From Lachnospiraceae bacterium (GTDB lineage: Bacteria; Bacillota; Clostridia; Lachnospirales; Lachnospiraceae): a stretch of 64,000 nucleotides of DNA. Below, piece by piece: positions 8,838 through 19,290 of this stretch (position 1 is the first letter of the stretch; every line of letters begins with the position of its first letter). The stretch lies in contig JAFUKJ010000051.1 of the NCBI GenBank assembly GCA_017467805.1, forward strand, positions 1-64,000, given 5' to 3'. The position numbers and the translations under genes are program-made. The notes under the pieces were generated by a model. It searched no databases. It saw nothing but the letters and a program-made list of their open reading frames with translations, and was not told the DNA's origin.

Positions 8838-11261
8838 TTATCCTAAAAACTTTTTCAGCACTCTTTGCAGCTGCTCAATATCAATTGGCTTTGTCAGATA
8901 ATCCTGGAAGCCCCGCTTCATGTACTCCTCAGCAACACCTGATACTGCATTTGCTGTCAATACAACCATAGGCGTTGTGGTATTTGGCAAGTCATGATTG
9001 CCCTTTACCATGCCCAGCAACTCTGTTCCAGTCATTCCAGGCATCATATCATCTGTAATCACAATATCATAATGTTCCTTACCTAAGATTTCCAAGGCCT
9101 CCGCACCATTTGTTGCACGATTTACCTCTATTTCCATCATCTCCAAAATAGACGCAATTACCTCAAGGTTCATTTCGTTATCATCAACTACCAGCGCTTT
9201 TTTTCCACCAAAGCTGATGTTATCCTGCTTGATATCCCCAGACTGGTTCTCTATCTGTCTGATTCTTAGACTATAATCCCCTATCGGTGCATCATTGATT
9301 ATTCTCTGTGGCAACACAACTTGGAAAACGGAACCTTTACCATACTCGCTCTCCACACTAATCTGTCCACTCATCATCTTAACCAGACTCGAAGTAATAT
9401 TTAATCCAAGCCCTGTACCTTCGATACTTCTATTCTTAAGCTGATCCAAACGTTCAAAATCAAGAAACAGTCTCGGCAGTTCCTCCTCCTTAATACCAAT
9501 TCCAGAGTCTGCTATCTCAAAGATAAGCCTGATTTGCCCTTCTCCTGCCTCTTCATGCCACATCCGAATTGCTACCCAGCCCTTCTCCGTATACTTCACT
9601 GCATTCGTCAAGAGATTTATCATAATCTGCTTTACTCTGATGTCATCTCCCATCAGCTTATCAGGAATACTGCTATTAATATCCAAACGAAGCTCCAATC
9701 CCTTTTTCTTTAGTCTTTCCTGAACCATAAAAACTACATCATTAACCATACTTAAAAGAGAATACTCGGTTTCCACAATCTCCATTTTTCCAGTATCAAT
9801 CTTCGTGAAATCAAGTACATCATTAATCAATCCCAACAGAGTCTTTCCTGCGTTCTTTATATTATTAGCATATTTTCTTACATTTTCTTCATCTGTTTCC
9901 CGTAAAATAAGTTCATTCATACCTAACACTGCATTCAGCGGTGTTCTGATTTCATGAGACATATGTGATAAGAATCTGGTCTTTTGCTCATTTGCCAGCT
10001 CTGCTGCCTCCTTGTCTTTGGCAAGAATCTGCATCATCCGTGCTTCCTTTTCTTTGCGCACTTTTGTTCTTGATGTTACCGTAAATACCAGCATACACAG
10101 GCTATAGATAAACAATGAGACGCCAAACAAATGCATTACTGAGCTCAAATCTCCGCGTAAATAAGCAATCAGACAAATCAATACCGAGCCTCCGATTACC
10201 ACAGAACCAACCAGTACTTCTTTATCAGGCATCCGCTTCTCGAAAACAAATCCAAATAATGCCATCAAAACAGCCAACAGCAAAATCGTAAACACAGCCA
10301 TAAACGCATTCATTAAATCAAATGCATGAATTACATACTCCAATATGCATCCAATAATCAATATCTGATTCAAAACTACAAGTATGTCAAATCTGAGGGC
10401 GCGGGGATAAAAGGTTCTCTTAATGTACATAATGAGTGGAATCGGCATCAACAACAGTGCAACTGCTTTCATCCAATATACAAGAACCGTTTTTCGTATC
10501 CACAGTTCCATATATCCACAGTCCATTAGAAGATAAATCAACCCCAGTAACAGAAAGCTTATCAGCCACCACAAAGACTTATATCCTTCTACATTACTAA
10601 ACAATACTGCCGAATAATATACCAACAACGTAAGCAATACCAGTAACACAGAAAAAACACATATTACAATGGTTAAAGTACACTTTGACAGTACATATGC
10701 CTCTATACTATATCTGTTTCCCAAAGAAAAATACTCAATAACAAAATTACCTGTTTCAGAACTGTAAAATTCTATTACTATCTTATCTCCCGCCCGCAAA
10801 TTCCTTGTAGAAACTTGATAAAACATATTTACATTCGATGCATACGGCTCTGTCTTCTTAGAGAATTGCTTCCATTCCCAAAGCCTTCCATTTACAAATA
10901 TCTTGACTTCCTTTGCTTTTACGCGAAAGCAAAGGTATTTGTCCTGAAGTACCTCTTCATTTAATATTTTGGAAATCGCTATCTTCTCATGATTCTTCTG
11001 TAACTTCAGATAATGCTCGTTTACACTGACAGGTTCTCCATAAATAGCTCTGTCCTGCCCATTCTCATAGCTCCAGCCGTCCCCATACCATATGGATTCC
11101 TTCTCCTGATTGTCAAAATAAGCATTTTTAGGAGCATCTATCCATATCCAAACGGTCAGAAACACCACCAACGCAAGCATAATCATTTGAATGGCATGAA
11201 GAACTGACTCCATATATTTTATATGAAATTGTTTTATTCTCATAATTATCCTTTTGTACAT
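8838..11261 (-). CDS. Hybrid sensor histidine kinase/response regulator, multi-pass membrane
   Basis: The 807-residue protein has one N-terminal helix (about 25-41) and an extracellular domain of about 150 residues with a jelly-roll-like beta pattern. A bundle of about seven helices follows (about 190-395), resembling 7TMR-DISM receptors. The cytoplasmic HisKA (His436 in HMSHEIRTPL), HATPase_c and receiver domain (ALVVDDNEMN, DIVITDDMMPG) come last. It would sense an external ligand and pass phosphate to its own receiver; no DNA-binding output is fused. A second start at Met7 (11243) also has a good AAGGAT site. It is cotranscribed with the downstream subtilase. Confidence 0.88.
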   Translation of the reverse strand: MYKRIIMRIKQFHIKYMESVLHAIQMIMLALVVFLTVWIWIDAPKNAYFDNQEKESIWYGDGWSYENGQDRAIYGEPVSVNEHYLKLQKNHEKIAISKILNEEVLQDKYLCFRVKAKEVKIFVNGRLWEWKQFSKKTEPYASNVNMFYQVSTRNLRAGDKIVIEFYSSETGNFVIEYFSLGNRYSIEAYVLSKCTLTIVICVFSVLLVLLTLLVYYSAVLFSNVEGYKSLWWLISFLLLGLIYLLMDCGYMELWIRKTVLVYWMKAVALLLMPIPLIMYIKRTFYPRALRFDILVVLNQILIIGCILEYVIHAFDLMNAFMAVFTILLLAVLMALFGFVFEKRMPDKEVLVGSVVIGGSVLICLIAYLRGDLSSVMHLFGVSLFIYSLCMLVFTVTSRTKVRKEKEARMMQILAKDKEAAELANEQKTRFLSHMSHEIRTPLNAVLGMNELILRETDEENVRKYANNIKNAGKTLLGLINDVLDFTKIDTGKMEIVETEYSLLSMVNDVVFMVQERLKKKGLELRLDINSSIPDKLMGDDIRVKQIMINLLTNAVKYTEKGWVAIRMWHEEAGEGQIRLIFEIADSGIGIKEEELPRLFLDFERLDQLKNRSIEGTGLGLNITSSLVKMMSGQISVESEYGKGSVFQVVLPQRIINDAPIGDYSLRIRQIENQSGDIKQDNISFGGKKALVVDDNEMNLEVIASILEMMEIEVNRATNGAEALEILGKEHYDIVITDDMMPGMTGTELLGMVKGNHDLPNTTTPMVVLTANAVSGVAEEYMKRGFQDYLTKPIDIEQLQRVLKKFLG

Positions 11262-11335
11262 ATCCTTGCCTCTTTTATTGTCAAAAAATATGGTTATACA
11301 CTTTAAATTTTCTCACTTTTTCTTTTGTATTGCAA

Positions 11336-11366
11336 GCAAAAAGTGACTGTCATATGACAGCCACTA
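11336..11366 (-). terminator. Terminator of the threonine aldolase gene
   Basis: On the minus strand AGTGGCTGTCAT pairs with ATGACAGTCACT and runs directly into five T residues. It lies 15 bp after the aldolase stop. Confidence 0.8.
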
Positions 11367-11379
11367 AATTTAATCCACC

Positions 11380-12432
11380 TTATGCTTTTATTGCAGCTCG
11401 AATATCCTCAATCAGAGAATCAACATTCTCCTCTTTCGTCGCCCAGCTTGTACAAAAACGAACCACACTTCTCTTTTCATCATATCTTCCCATATAAGAA
11501 TAGGAATATTTCTCCTTTAACTGCTCCAACACCCTGTCCTCCAGAATTGGGAACTGCTGATTTGTAGGAGAAGCAATCGAAAACTCTACTCCTAACTCCA
11601 ATAAGGCAGTCTTCAGCTTTTCGGCAAGTCTTGCTGCATGAGCAGATATTTCAAAGTATCTGTCATCCTCAAATAAGGTCATAAACTGTATACCCAGTAA
11701 TCTTCCCTTCGCAAGCATTCCTCCACGCTGCTTAATATTATATCTGAAGTCCTTTTTCAGTTCTTCATTTGTAATTACAACAGCCTCTCCAAACAAAGCA
11801 CCAACCTTTGTTCCGCCTATATAGAATACATCTGTATACTGCGCAATCTCCTCCAAGGTCAAGTCATTCTCAGAACACATCAATCCATAGCCCAAACGCG
11901 CTCCATCCATGAATAAATATAAGCCACGCTCCTGACATGCCTTATAAATCTCCATAAGCTCTGCCTTCTTATATATGGTACCAACCTCTGTAGGATTAGA
12001 AATATACACCATCTTTGGCTGTACCATATGCTCAAAGCTTTCGTCAGCAAAATGCTCATCCGTATACTTGGCAATCTGTTCTGCAGTAAGCTTTCCATCA
12101 GGACTGTCAATCACCAGACACTTATGTCCGCACGCCTCTAATGCGCCTGTCTCGTGTACATTAATATGACCTGACTGCGCTGTAATCACCCCCTGATAAT
12201 GCTTCAACGCTGCTGAAATCACTGTTACATTGGTCTGCGTACCTCCCACAAGAAAGTGTACGTCTGCCTCAGGTGCCTTGCAGGCTTCACGGATTCTTCC
12301 TGCCGCCTCCTTACAGTATTCGTCCTCACCATAGCCTGGAGTCTGTACCATATTCGTTTCGGCAAGCCTTTCCAATATAGCAGGATGACAGCCTTCTGTA
12401 TAATCACTGTTAAATCTAACGATATTACTCAT
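11380..12432 (-). CDS. Low-specificity threonine aldolase-type PLP enzyme
   Basis: This is a fold-type I PLP enzyme of the threonine aldolase/beta-eliminating lyase family, about 350 residues from Met at 12432 (MSNIVRFNSDYTEG). It would split L-threonine or allo-threonine into glycine and acetaldehyde. The PLP-lysine motif is YIGGTKVGALFGEA, and the Asp binding the pyridine nitrogen is in YLFMDGARLGYGL. The open frame extends upstream to 12474 with extra in-frame ATGs; family N-termini favour 12432, although the Shine-Dalgarno evidence is weak for all of them. The gene is monocistronic with its own terminator. Confidence 0.85.
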   Translation of the reverse strand: MSNIVRFNSDYTEGCHPAILERLAETNMVQTPGYGEDEYCKEAAGRIREACKAPEADVHFLVGGTQTNVTVISAALKHYQGVITAQSGHINVHETGALEACGHKCLVIDSPDGKLTAEQIAKYTDEHFADESFEHMVQPKMVYISNPTEVGTIYKKAELMEIYKACQERGLYLFMDGARLGYGLMCSENDLTLEEIAQYTDVFYIGGTKVGALFGEAVVITNEELKKDFRYNIKQRGGMLAKGRLLGIQFMTLFEDDRYFEISAHAARLAEKLKTALLELGVEFSIASPTNQQFPILEDRVLEQLKEKYSYSYMGRYDEKRSVVRFCTSWATKEENVDSLIEDIRAAIKA

Positions 12433-12649
12433 TTTATCTACCATGCCTTTCTCTTTTTCATCATCTTCTATCATAAGGCAGACTCTTTTCTTTTTCTACC
12501 CTGTAAATTGCAAAATTTCTAATTTTCCATGTATTTCTCATAGAATTATTCCACTCGTTTTTTTTAGGAATTCCATTATAATTTGTTTTGTACTAGGAAA
12601 TTTGTACTTAGTTTTAAGGAAATATTGGTATAAGGAGTGTACTCGTTTT

Positions 12650-14545
12650 ATGAAAAAGAAATTTGCGTTGGGTCTGGCTACCATGATGGCAATGTCAACT
12701 GTTATGACAGGCTGTGGCAGCACAGACACACAGACAACACAGGAATCTCAACCTGTGAATGCAGAGGTAACACAGACAACGGAAGCCTCTACTACAGAAG
12801 CTTCTACAACAGAAGCCGCAAGTGAAGCTGCTACAGAAACAGTCCAGACAGAAGCTACTACTGAAGATACCTCATCTTCCGAGTTAACAGCTATAGAACT
12901 GACAAAGCTTATGGGTAACGGTATCAATCTTGGTAATACTATGGAAGCATACGGACACACATCCATTGGTGTAAAGTCTGACCCAACTGTATATGAGCAG
13001 CTTTGGGGACAGCCTGTGACAACACAGGAGATGATTCAGGGTATGAAGGATGCAGGCTTTGATTCTCTTCGTATTCCTGTAGCATGGACAAATATGATGG
13101 ATTTTGAGAATGGTAACTACACCATCGACGAAGCATATCTTGCTCGTGTAGGTGAGATTATCGACTATGCTCACAATGCTGATATGTATGTTGTAGTGAA
13201 TGACCACTGGGATGGCGGCTGGTGGGGAATGTTTGGTTCCGCTTCACAGGAGACTCGCGATAATGCAATGGAAATGTATAAGTCCATGTGGACACAAATT
13301 GCTACATACTATGCAGACCACGGCGACTATCTTATTTTCGAGTCCGCTAACGAAGAGCTTGGTAACCGCTTAAATGACCATGATGCGGCATACAATGCTG
13401 ATTCAGGTAACCTTACCCTTGATGAATGTTATTCCATCACCAATCAGATTAACCAGACCTTTGTTGATGTGGTACGTTCCTGCGGTGGTAACAATGATGA
13501 CCGATTCTTATTAATTGCAGGCTTTGACACTAACATAACAAATACCTGCGATGACAGATATCAGATGCCAACAGATACAGTGCCTAACAAGCTGATTCTT
13601 TCCGTTCATTTCTATGACCCAAGCGGATATTGTATAGGCGAAGCTGTTCCTGACTGGGGAACCAAGGTTCAGTACGAAGAGATGAACGCTTCACTTGCTA
13701 AGCTTACCAAGTTCACAGATGCAGGCTATGGTGTTATCATCGGTGAATATGGTGTACTTCTTGAAAGTGGCACTATGAAGGAAAATACATATGATTACTA
13801 TGTAAACTTCTTAAATAACTGTGATTACTATGGCTACTGCCCTATGTTATGGGATTGCAACAACTTATATAACCGTAATACCTGCAAGATTATTGATGAC
13901 CAGATTGCTCAGCTTTATCTTGACCACAGATATTCAGCACAGAAAGACATTGCAGACGCAGATTTACAGGCTAATGCAAAAGCGGCTATGGATGAAGGCC
14001 TTGCTAATGCGTCAGAGGGAACTGTTATTGCCGAAGATACTGCATATGCATGGCTTATGTACACAAGCTCAGACTGGGCTGTTCAGTATCGTGTAGGTGA
14101 TGATTATCCTGACGGTGCTACTGCTGGTCTTGGTATTACAGAAGCAGAGATTACAGGCGAAGGTACTTACACTGTAGGTCTTGATTTCACAGGCACTCCT
14201 GGCGGTTATGCAAGCGGCGTTACCTTTGCAGCCATCGGTATCCTTCATGGTGAGGATTTATTCCCTGGCTATGTGATTGATATCAAAGAGGTTTTAATTA
14301 ACGGTGAGCCTTATACCTTAACAGGCAACTACTATACAACCTCTGATGATGCAAGCTGTACTCGTGTAAACCTCTACAATGCATGGGTTCCATATGATGA
14401 GACTACTGGCTTCTTAAAGACAGTTCCTGAAGGCTCTCGTACTACAAAAGCTCCTGCACAATACTGCTCACCTGTTGTATTAGATGCAGCTACACTTGGT
14501 AACCTTGAGTCTATCCTGGTAACCTTTGAATACAAAGCAAAGTAA
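12650..14545 (+). CDS. Lipoprotein GH5 endoglucanase (cellulase) with C-terminal accessory domain
   Basis: The start is ATG 12650 (AAGGAG 12 nt upstream), although the frame is open far upstream. Residues 1-21 form a lipoprotein signal with lipobox VMTGC, Cys22 being lipidated. A Thr/Ser/Glu-rich linker (about 25-80) tethers a GH5 catalytic domain: [29 protein letters not shown], acid/base Glu235 in SANEELGN, nucleophile Glu366 in IIGEYGVL. The last 160 residues form a beta-rich module, probably carbohydrate binding. It is predicted to be anchored on the outer face and to cut beta-1,4-glucans. A terminator follows. Confidence 0.9.
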   Translation: MKKKFALGLATMMAMSTVMTGCGSTDTQTTQESQPVNAEVTQTTEASTTEASTTEAASEAATETVQTEATTEDTSSSELTAIELTKLMGNGINLGNTMEAYGHTSIGVKSDPTVYEQLWGQPVTTQEMIQGMKDAGFDSLRIPVAWTNMMDFENGNYTIDEAYLARVGEIIDYAHNADMYVVVNDHWDGGWWGMFGSASQETRDNAMEMYKSMWTQIATYYADHGDYLIFESANEELGNRLNDHDAAYNADSGNLTLDECYSITNQINQTFVDVVRSCGGNNDDRFLLIAGFDTNITNTCDDRYQMPTDTVPNKLILSVHFYDPSGYCIGEAVPDWGTKVQYEEMNASLAKLTKFTDAGYGVIIGEYGVLLESGTMKENTYDYYVNFLNNCDYYGYCPMLWDCNNLYNRNTCKIIDDQIAQLYLDHRYSAQKDIADADLQANAKAAMDEGLANASEGTVIAEDTAYAWLMYTSSDWAVQYRVGDDYPDGATAGLGITEAEITGEGTYTVGLDFTGTPGGYASGVTFAAIGILHGEDLFPGYVIDIKEVLINGEPYTLTGNYYTTSDDASCTRVNLYNAWVPYDETTGFLKTVPEGSRTTKAPAQYCSPVVLDAATLGNLESILVTFEYKAK

Positions 14546-14574
14546 ATTTCCTTCGCGAAGTAAATTTGTTTTTA

Positions 14575-14613
14575 ACAGCGACCACACTTTCCTCCGTGGC
14601 CGCTGTTTTTTTG
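14575..14613 (+). terminator. Terminator of the cellulase gene
   Basis: ACAGCG-A-CCAC pairs with GTGG-C-CGCTGT, followed by seven T residues. It lies 29 bp after the cellulase stop. Confidence 0.85.
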
Positions 14614-14781
14614 AACATTTTTTCGGTGCGTACTTATCTTGAACACACATTTGTATCTCACTTATCTGTGTTTACGTGTTTAATAAATAGTTTTATCCAA
14701 ATATGTTTGCTTAATTTTCAGAAATTTTATATAATATATGTAATTATACTTATATTTGTTTTTGTGGAACGGAGGAATATT

Positions 14782-16521
14782 ATGCGCGTATTCAAAAACC
14801 TAATGGTACCAGTAAAGATTCTTGGACCTGTAGCCGCATTATTGGTACTGATTTTGATACTCACACTCACAAATAACAGCGGTATGAACAATATGTTAAA
14901 TACCAGTAAGGAGGTATCCGAAAATTATGTTCAAAGCGTTATGATGCTTGGCGAAATTGCAAAGGATATCGAAGCAATTCAGATTATTGCTTATAGAGAC
15001 TGTATCGTAAATACAGATGATGTCGACCCCGAAGCCGTTGAAGCCGAAATGGAAGCCTTAAAGGCTGAAATCGAAGCGGAGATTCTTGAATATGAGGCTA
15101 CCGTAGATGAGGGAGAAGAGGCTGAAGCCTATGCACTTTTTCAAGAAAAATACCAGCGTTTCTTATCCAGCTTAAATAATGTCATCCGATTAAACAATAG
15201 CTCCGCCAATGTAGATGCTATTAAGGTATGTAACACCAAGCTGATTACCTTCAGTGATGAATTGACAGTCGTTGTAAACCAGCTTATGGATATTAACACT
15301 ACAGGGATGGACAACGCGATTGCCCAGAATAATAACGCCTATACCTCTGCAAAGGTTACTTCAGGTATAATTTCTGTTATTGCTTTAATCGTTACGGGTC
15401 TTGTTATTTTTATATGTCTTATGGAGGTCGTTATCCCGATTGGACAAATTAATAAGACCATCACCTCCGTAGTAGATAAAATCAAAGACAATCAAGGTGA
15501 CCTTACCATACGTCTTGATATACCAGGTAGGGATGAAATCGGTAAGATGAGTTCCGCAATCAACGAATTTATCACTACCCTGCAGCTCATAATGACACAG
15601 ATTACTGAAAACTCTACAACGCTTGAAAGCATCGTATCCGAGGTTTATAACAGTGTCTCTCAGGCAAATGACAGCTCCTGCGATATTTCAGGTGTTATGG
15701 AAGAATTATCCGCTTCTATGGAAATGGTTTCTTCTACCGCAGAGGCAGTAAATGCCAATGCCCAGACTGTTGGTTCACATGTAACAGAGCTTGCTACTGC
15801 ATCTAATGAACTGTTACAATATGCAGATGAAATGGAACGTCGTGCAAGCGGTCTTGAGACTACGGCTGTGGAAAATAAGAATCAGACAAGTGAAGTTATC
15901 GAAGGTATTCTTACTTCTCTTCAAAAGGCAATGGAAGACTCCAAGAGTGTTAATCAGGTAAATGAGCTGACTAATGAAATTCTTAGCATTTCCTCTCAGA
16001 CAAACCTGTTAGCATTAAATGCCTCTATCGAAGCTGCCAGAGCTGGTGAAGCAGGAAAAGGCTTTGCCGTTGTTGCTGATGAGATTAGAAAGCTTGCAGA
16101 TTCCAGCCGTGAAACAGCGGGCAATATCCAGAATATCAACAACATGGTAATTGCAGCCGTAAAGGAATTGGTTCAGTGTTCAGATGACATCGTAAAATAT
16201 ATTAATGAGACCGTTCTTCCTGATTATGACGGTTTCGTAGAAAGCGGTAAGCAGTATCGTGACGATGCTTCCCATGTTAACGAGGTCGTTGCTTCCTTCC
16301 ATGAAATGTCTGCAAATATTCAAAACCTTACAGAGAATATTACTGAGGCCATCGGCAGTGTACATATTTCGGTTGAAGAAAGCTCAAATGCAGTTTCATC
16401 TGCTGCTAACAACACAAATGAGCTTGTAAAGGAAATCGAGCAGATTACTTCCGAAATGAACAATACAAAGGACATTGCTGACCAGCTTAAATCTGAAGCT
16501 GAACGCTTTGAAGTTTTATAG
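14782..16521 (+). CDS. Methyl-accepting chemotaxis protein
   Basis: The start is ATG 14782 with GGAGG 7 nt upstream; 579 residues. The first transmembrane helix spans about 12-30. A helical periplasmic-type sensor domain of about 165 residues contains a Glu/Ala-rich segment ([17 protein letters not shown]). The second helix is near 195-220, followed by a HAMP domain and a long signalling coiled coil. The conserved hairpin tip is present ([32 protein letters not shown]). It would transmit ligand binding to CheA/CheW. The ligand is unknown; its position behind a cellulase gene hints at plant-polysaccharide breakdown products, which is inference. A terminator follows. Confidence 0.93.
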   Translation: MRVFKNLMVPVKILGPVAALLVLILILTLTNNSGMNNMLNTSKEVSENYVQSVMMLGEIAKDIEAIQIIAYRDCIVNTDDVDPEAVEAEMEALKAEIEAEILEYEATVDEGEEAEAYALFQEKYQRFLSSLNNVIRLNNSSANVDAIKVCNTKLITFSDELTVVVNQLMDINTTGMDNAIAQNNNAYTSAKVTSGIISVIALIVTGLVIFICLMEVVIPIGQINKTITSVVDKIKDNQGDLTIRLDIPGRDEIGKMSSAINEFITTLQLIMTQITENSTTLESIVSEVYNSVSQANDSSCDISGVMEELSASMEMVSSTAEAVNANAQTVGSHVTELATASNELLQYADEMERRASGLETTAVENKNQTSEVIEGILTSLQKAMEDSKSVNQVNELTNEILSISSQTNLLALNASIEAARAGEAGKGFAVVADEIRKLADSSRETAGNIQNINNMVIAAVKELVQCSDDIVKYINETVLPDYDGFVESGKQYRDDASHVNEVVASFHEMSANIQNLTENITEAIGSVHISVEESSNAVSSAANNTNELVKEIEQITSEMNNTKDIADQLKSEAERFEVL

Positions 16522-16534
16522 TTTATAACGTTTT

Positions 16535-16570
16535 AACAGCCCTCACCTTGGAGTGGGGGCTGTTGTTTTA
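16535..16570 (+). terminator. Terminator of the chemoreceptor gene
   Basis: ACAGCCCTCAC pairs with GAGTGGGGGCTGT across a short CTTG loop, followed by TGTTTTATT. It lies between convergent genes. Confidence 0.8.
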
Positions 16571-16587
16571 TTACGTATCAAACAAGT

Positions 16588-17976
16588 CTATAACAGGATT
16601 TCTTCCAATCTTCTTAATGCATACTGAAAATCTTCTTCTGTAAGATTCGAATAGTTCACAATCAGTGTATGTGAATGCTCTTCTTTATTCTGCATACAAA
16701 ATTCCGATAGGAAATCAACCTTCACACCTGCCTCTCTCATTGCCCCTTTTATCTGCATATCACTTAATGGTGTATGCAGCTTTAACAGAAAATGATTCCC
16801 TGCGTCCTTCTCTTCTATTGTAAGAAGCTCCATAAGCCGTGATTCCTGCAACAGCTTCACAATAGAATCCCTTTTGCTTTTATAATAATTTTTCATACGC
16901 TGTATATGTCTTTCAAAATACCCCTTCTGCATGAACTCAACCATGGCATACTGCTCAAAGGCAGACACTGTGCAGGAATAAAAGTTCATCGTGTTGATAT
17001 ACCTGTCCATCAGTTTTTGCGGCAGTACCATGTAGCTGATACGAATAGAAGGTGCTAGTGTCTTTGAAAAATTATTCATGTAGATTACTCTATGATTCAC
17101 ATCCATACTCTGCATTGCAGGCACAGGGCGCTTTACAAATCGGAACTCACTATCATAATCATCTTCAATAATATATCTGTCTCTTTCCTCGGCAGCCCAT
17201 TCTAATAGCTTTTGACGTCTTCCTACGGGCATAATCGTTCCTGTCGGAAAATGATGTCCAGGTGAAACATGCACTACATTTGCTCCACTCTCGGCAAGCT
17301 CATCCACCTTAATACCATTTTCATCTATTCCAATATATTTCCATGACACATCGTTTGCCGCATAGAGCTTTGTAATCTTCTGATATCCTGGGTCCTCAAC
17401 TGCATATAACCTTTCTCTCCCCAGCAAATGAATCAGTCTGCCATACAAATACTCTGTTCCTGCACCAATGATAATTCTGTCTGGTGATACCTGCATGCCT
17501 CGAAAATCATATAAATAATTTGCAATTTCCTTTCTAAGCTCATAAGCCCCCTGAAACGGTACAGTATTCAAAAGCTCCCTCTCCCTAACCGTAAGAACCT
17601 CTCGCATTACCTTTACCCACTGGGAATAAGGAAACTTATCCAGTGCAGCCTGGTTATTGGCAAGATTTATTCGATACTCCTCTTGCGGTATCGGTTCATA
17701 TATCGCCCCGCTCTCCTTAATCTCATAACCTGCTTCCACTGCTCCCGCATAATATCCGCTTCTTTCCCTGGTATAAAGATACCCTTCCAGCAAAAGCTGC
17801 TCATAAGCATTCTCCACTGTTTTCAAGCTGATACTATGCTGCTTTGCAAGCATTCGTTTAGACGGCAGCTTCTCATTCTCTTTGATTCGTCCCTGCATGA
17901 TATCATCTCTAATACATTCATAAAGATACTCATACATTGTCTTTCCATCTCTATTTGAAAGGTCATAGGTTAGCAT
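16588..17976 (-). CDS. MocR/PdxR-type GntR-aminotransferase fusion regulator
   Basis: The start is chosen at ATG 17976 because AGGAG lies 9 nt upstream; the upstream in-frame ATG at 18003 has no site. A GntR winged helix (about residues 1-70, LPSKRMLAKQHSISLKTVENAYEQLL) is fused to a class I aminotransferase fold. The PLP lysine is in NNFSKTLAPSIRISY and the Asp/Tyr pair in YIIEDDYDSEFRF. MocR proteins use PLP or amino compounds as effectors and often control a divergent neighbour. Here the neighbour is the SDR/SnoaL pair, with 106 bp between start codons. Confidence 0.9.
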   Translation of the reverse strand: MLTYDLSNRDGKTMYEYLYECIRDDIMQGRIKENEKLPSKRMLAKQHSISLKTVENAYEQLLLEGYLYTRERSGYYAGAVEAGYEIKESGAIYEPIPQEEYRINLANNQAALDKFPYSQWVKVMREVLTVRERELLNTVPFQGAYELRKEIANYLYDFRGMQVSPDRIIIGAGTEYLYGRLIHLLGRERLYAVEDPGYQKITKLYAANDVSWKYIGIDENGIKVDELAESGANVVHVSPGHHFPTGTIMPVGRRQKLLEWAAEERDRYIIEDDYDSEFRFVKRPVPAMQSMDVNHRVIYMNNFSKTLAPSIRISYMVLPQKLMDRYINTMNFYSCTVSAFEQYAMVEFMQKGYFERHIQRMKNYYKSKRDSIVKLLQESRLMELLTIEEKDAGNHFLLKLHTPLSDMQIKGAMREAGVKVDFLSEFCMQNKEEHSHTLIVNYSNLTEEDFQYALRRLEEILL

Positions 17977-18082
17977 CCATCTGGTCTCCTCATATTTTAT
18001 CATTCTGGCTATTTAAAAGATACCAATTATCATTATAATGAAGTTCATAAGATAAATCAACCGAAACGGAAGGAGTACAAAC

Positions 18083-18871
18083 ATGAGAGTTTATGCAATT
18101 ACAGGCGCTTCCAGCGGAATCGGCGCCAAGACAAAGGAATTACTTGAAAGAGAAGGACATAAGGTTATTAATATCGACCTCAAGGGCGGCGATATTTGCG
18201 CTAATCTTGCTACAAAGGAAGGCAGACAGCTGACAATTGATAAGCTCCATGAATTATGTCCAGATGGACTTGACGGCATGATTTGCAATGCCGGAGTATC
18301 AGGTGCCTGCGGAAATCTTTCTTTAATCGTTTCCCTGAACTATTTTGGAACAGTCGAGGTTGCCAAAGGCGTATATGATTTATTAGAGAAGAAACACGGA
18401 AGCTGCGTCGTAACAGTATCTAACACGATTTCACAGGGCGCAGGCAGAATGGATATCGTAGATTTATTAAATAATATCGGAGATGAGAAGAGAGTCCTTG
18501 AGCTTGTAAGTATGCTGGATTCCTCTAGTCTTAGTGTGGGCAACAGCCTTTATGTGTCAACCAAGTATGCTCTTGCAAGATGGGTAAGACGTATCTCTTC
18601 CTCATGGGCAGCAAACGGCGTCAGAATCAATGCCATCGCACCTGGTAATGTCAACACAACCATGACAGCTACCATGAGTACTTCAGCAAAGATGGCATTA
18701 AACGCCCTTCCAATTCCTACCAAATATGGTCTTGAATCACTGATGGACCCAGAGGAAATCGCCGAAGTTATGGTATTCCTTGTATCACCAAAGTCACGCG
18801 GTGTAAATGGAAATATCATGTTCGTAGACGGCGGTACAGACGCACTGCTCAATTCAGAAAAGGTATATTAA
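18083..18871 (+). CDS. SDR oxidoreductase resembling 3-alpha-hydroxysteroid dehydrogenases
   Basis: This 262-residue classical SDR has the NAD(P) site TGASSGIG (8-15), CNAG, and the YxxxK catalytic pair in [11 protein letters not shown]. Its short dinucleotide domain ([20 protein letters not shown]), NYFGTVE and [14 protein letters not shown] resemble the 3-alpha-HSD/carbonyl reductase (HsdA) branch more than FabG. It starts after GGAAGGAG. A SnoaL-like gene follows 13 bp downstream, and the pair is divergent from a MocR regulator. Oxidation or reduction of a hydroxysteroid or another cyclic alcohol is plausible; the substrate is not shown by sequence. Confidence 0.8.
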   Translation: MRVYAITGASSGIGAKTKELLEREGHKVINIDLKGGDICANLATKEGRQLTIDKLHELCPDGLDGMICNAGVSGACGNLSLIVSLNYFGTVEVAKGVYDLLEKKHGSCVVTVSNTISQGAGRMDIVDLLNNIGDEKRVLELVSMLDSSSLSVGNSLYVSTKYALARWVRRISSSWAANGVRINAIAPGNVNTTMTATMSTSAKMALNALPIPTKYGLESLMDPEEIAEVMVFLVSPKSRGVNGNIMFVDGGTDALLNSEKVY

Positions 18872-18884
18872 GGAGGACATTACT

Positions 18885-19217
18885 ATGAAACCAATCGAAA
18901 AATATATAGATGCAATGGAAAACAAGGACTTCGCAGGCTTAGCAGATTTGTTTACAAAGGATGGTATTCTTTGTGACTACTGCTCCAACTCTTCCAGCCA
19001 GAGAGAATATCATATCTACGGCAGAGAAGCTATTAATATGTTCTTCCGTAACAAGTTCGGCTTCCGCCAGTACTCTATCCTTGGCGCAGAGGTTGTAAAC
19101 GATACACAGGCTGAGTTCATCGCAAACTTCGGCGGATACAATATCATGGCTATCGCCACTGTCCGCGAGGTAAATGAAGACGGATTGATTCAGAGATTGA
19201 CTGTAAGACCGAAGTAA
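18885..19217 (+). CDS. SnoaL/NTF2-like fold small protein
   Basis: This 110-residue protein has the helical start (KYIDAMENKDFAGLADLFTKDGIL) and alternating beta pattern of the NTF2/SnoaL fold. That fold is shared by ketosteroid isomerases, the bile-acid dehydratase BaiE and polyketide cyclases. It is shorter than BaiE. Acidic and aromatic residues (Asp16, Asp23, Asp32, Tyr33) could line a cavity. AGGAGG precedes the ATG and the gene is clearly in one operon with the SDR. An isomerase, dehydratase or cyclase partner role is inference. Confidence 0.75.
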   Translation: MKPIEKYIDAMENKDFAGLADLFTKDGILCDYCSNSSSQREYHIYGREAINMFFRNKFGFRQYSILGAEVVNDTQAEFIANFGGYNIMAIATVREVNEDGLIQRLTVRPK

Positions 19218-19221
19218 AAAT

Positions 19222-19257
19222 GGATGGTGCTTTTCCTGGCACCGTCCTTATTTTTTT
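19222..19257 (+). terminator. Terminator of the SDR-SnoaL operon
   Basis: GGATGGTGC pairs with GCACCGTCC (one G-T), followed by TTATTTTTTT. It lies directly after the SnoaL-like gene. Confidence 0.85.
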
Positions 19258-19290
19258 GCATACATTATAGTAAAAACTCAGGTGTTTCCT

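Noticed and set aside
14614-14781. Riboswitch (c-di-GMP type) upstream of the chemoreceptor
   Set aside because: The region is AT-rich and no conserved riboswitch core was found; only the cellulase terminator and a ribosome binding site are evident.
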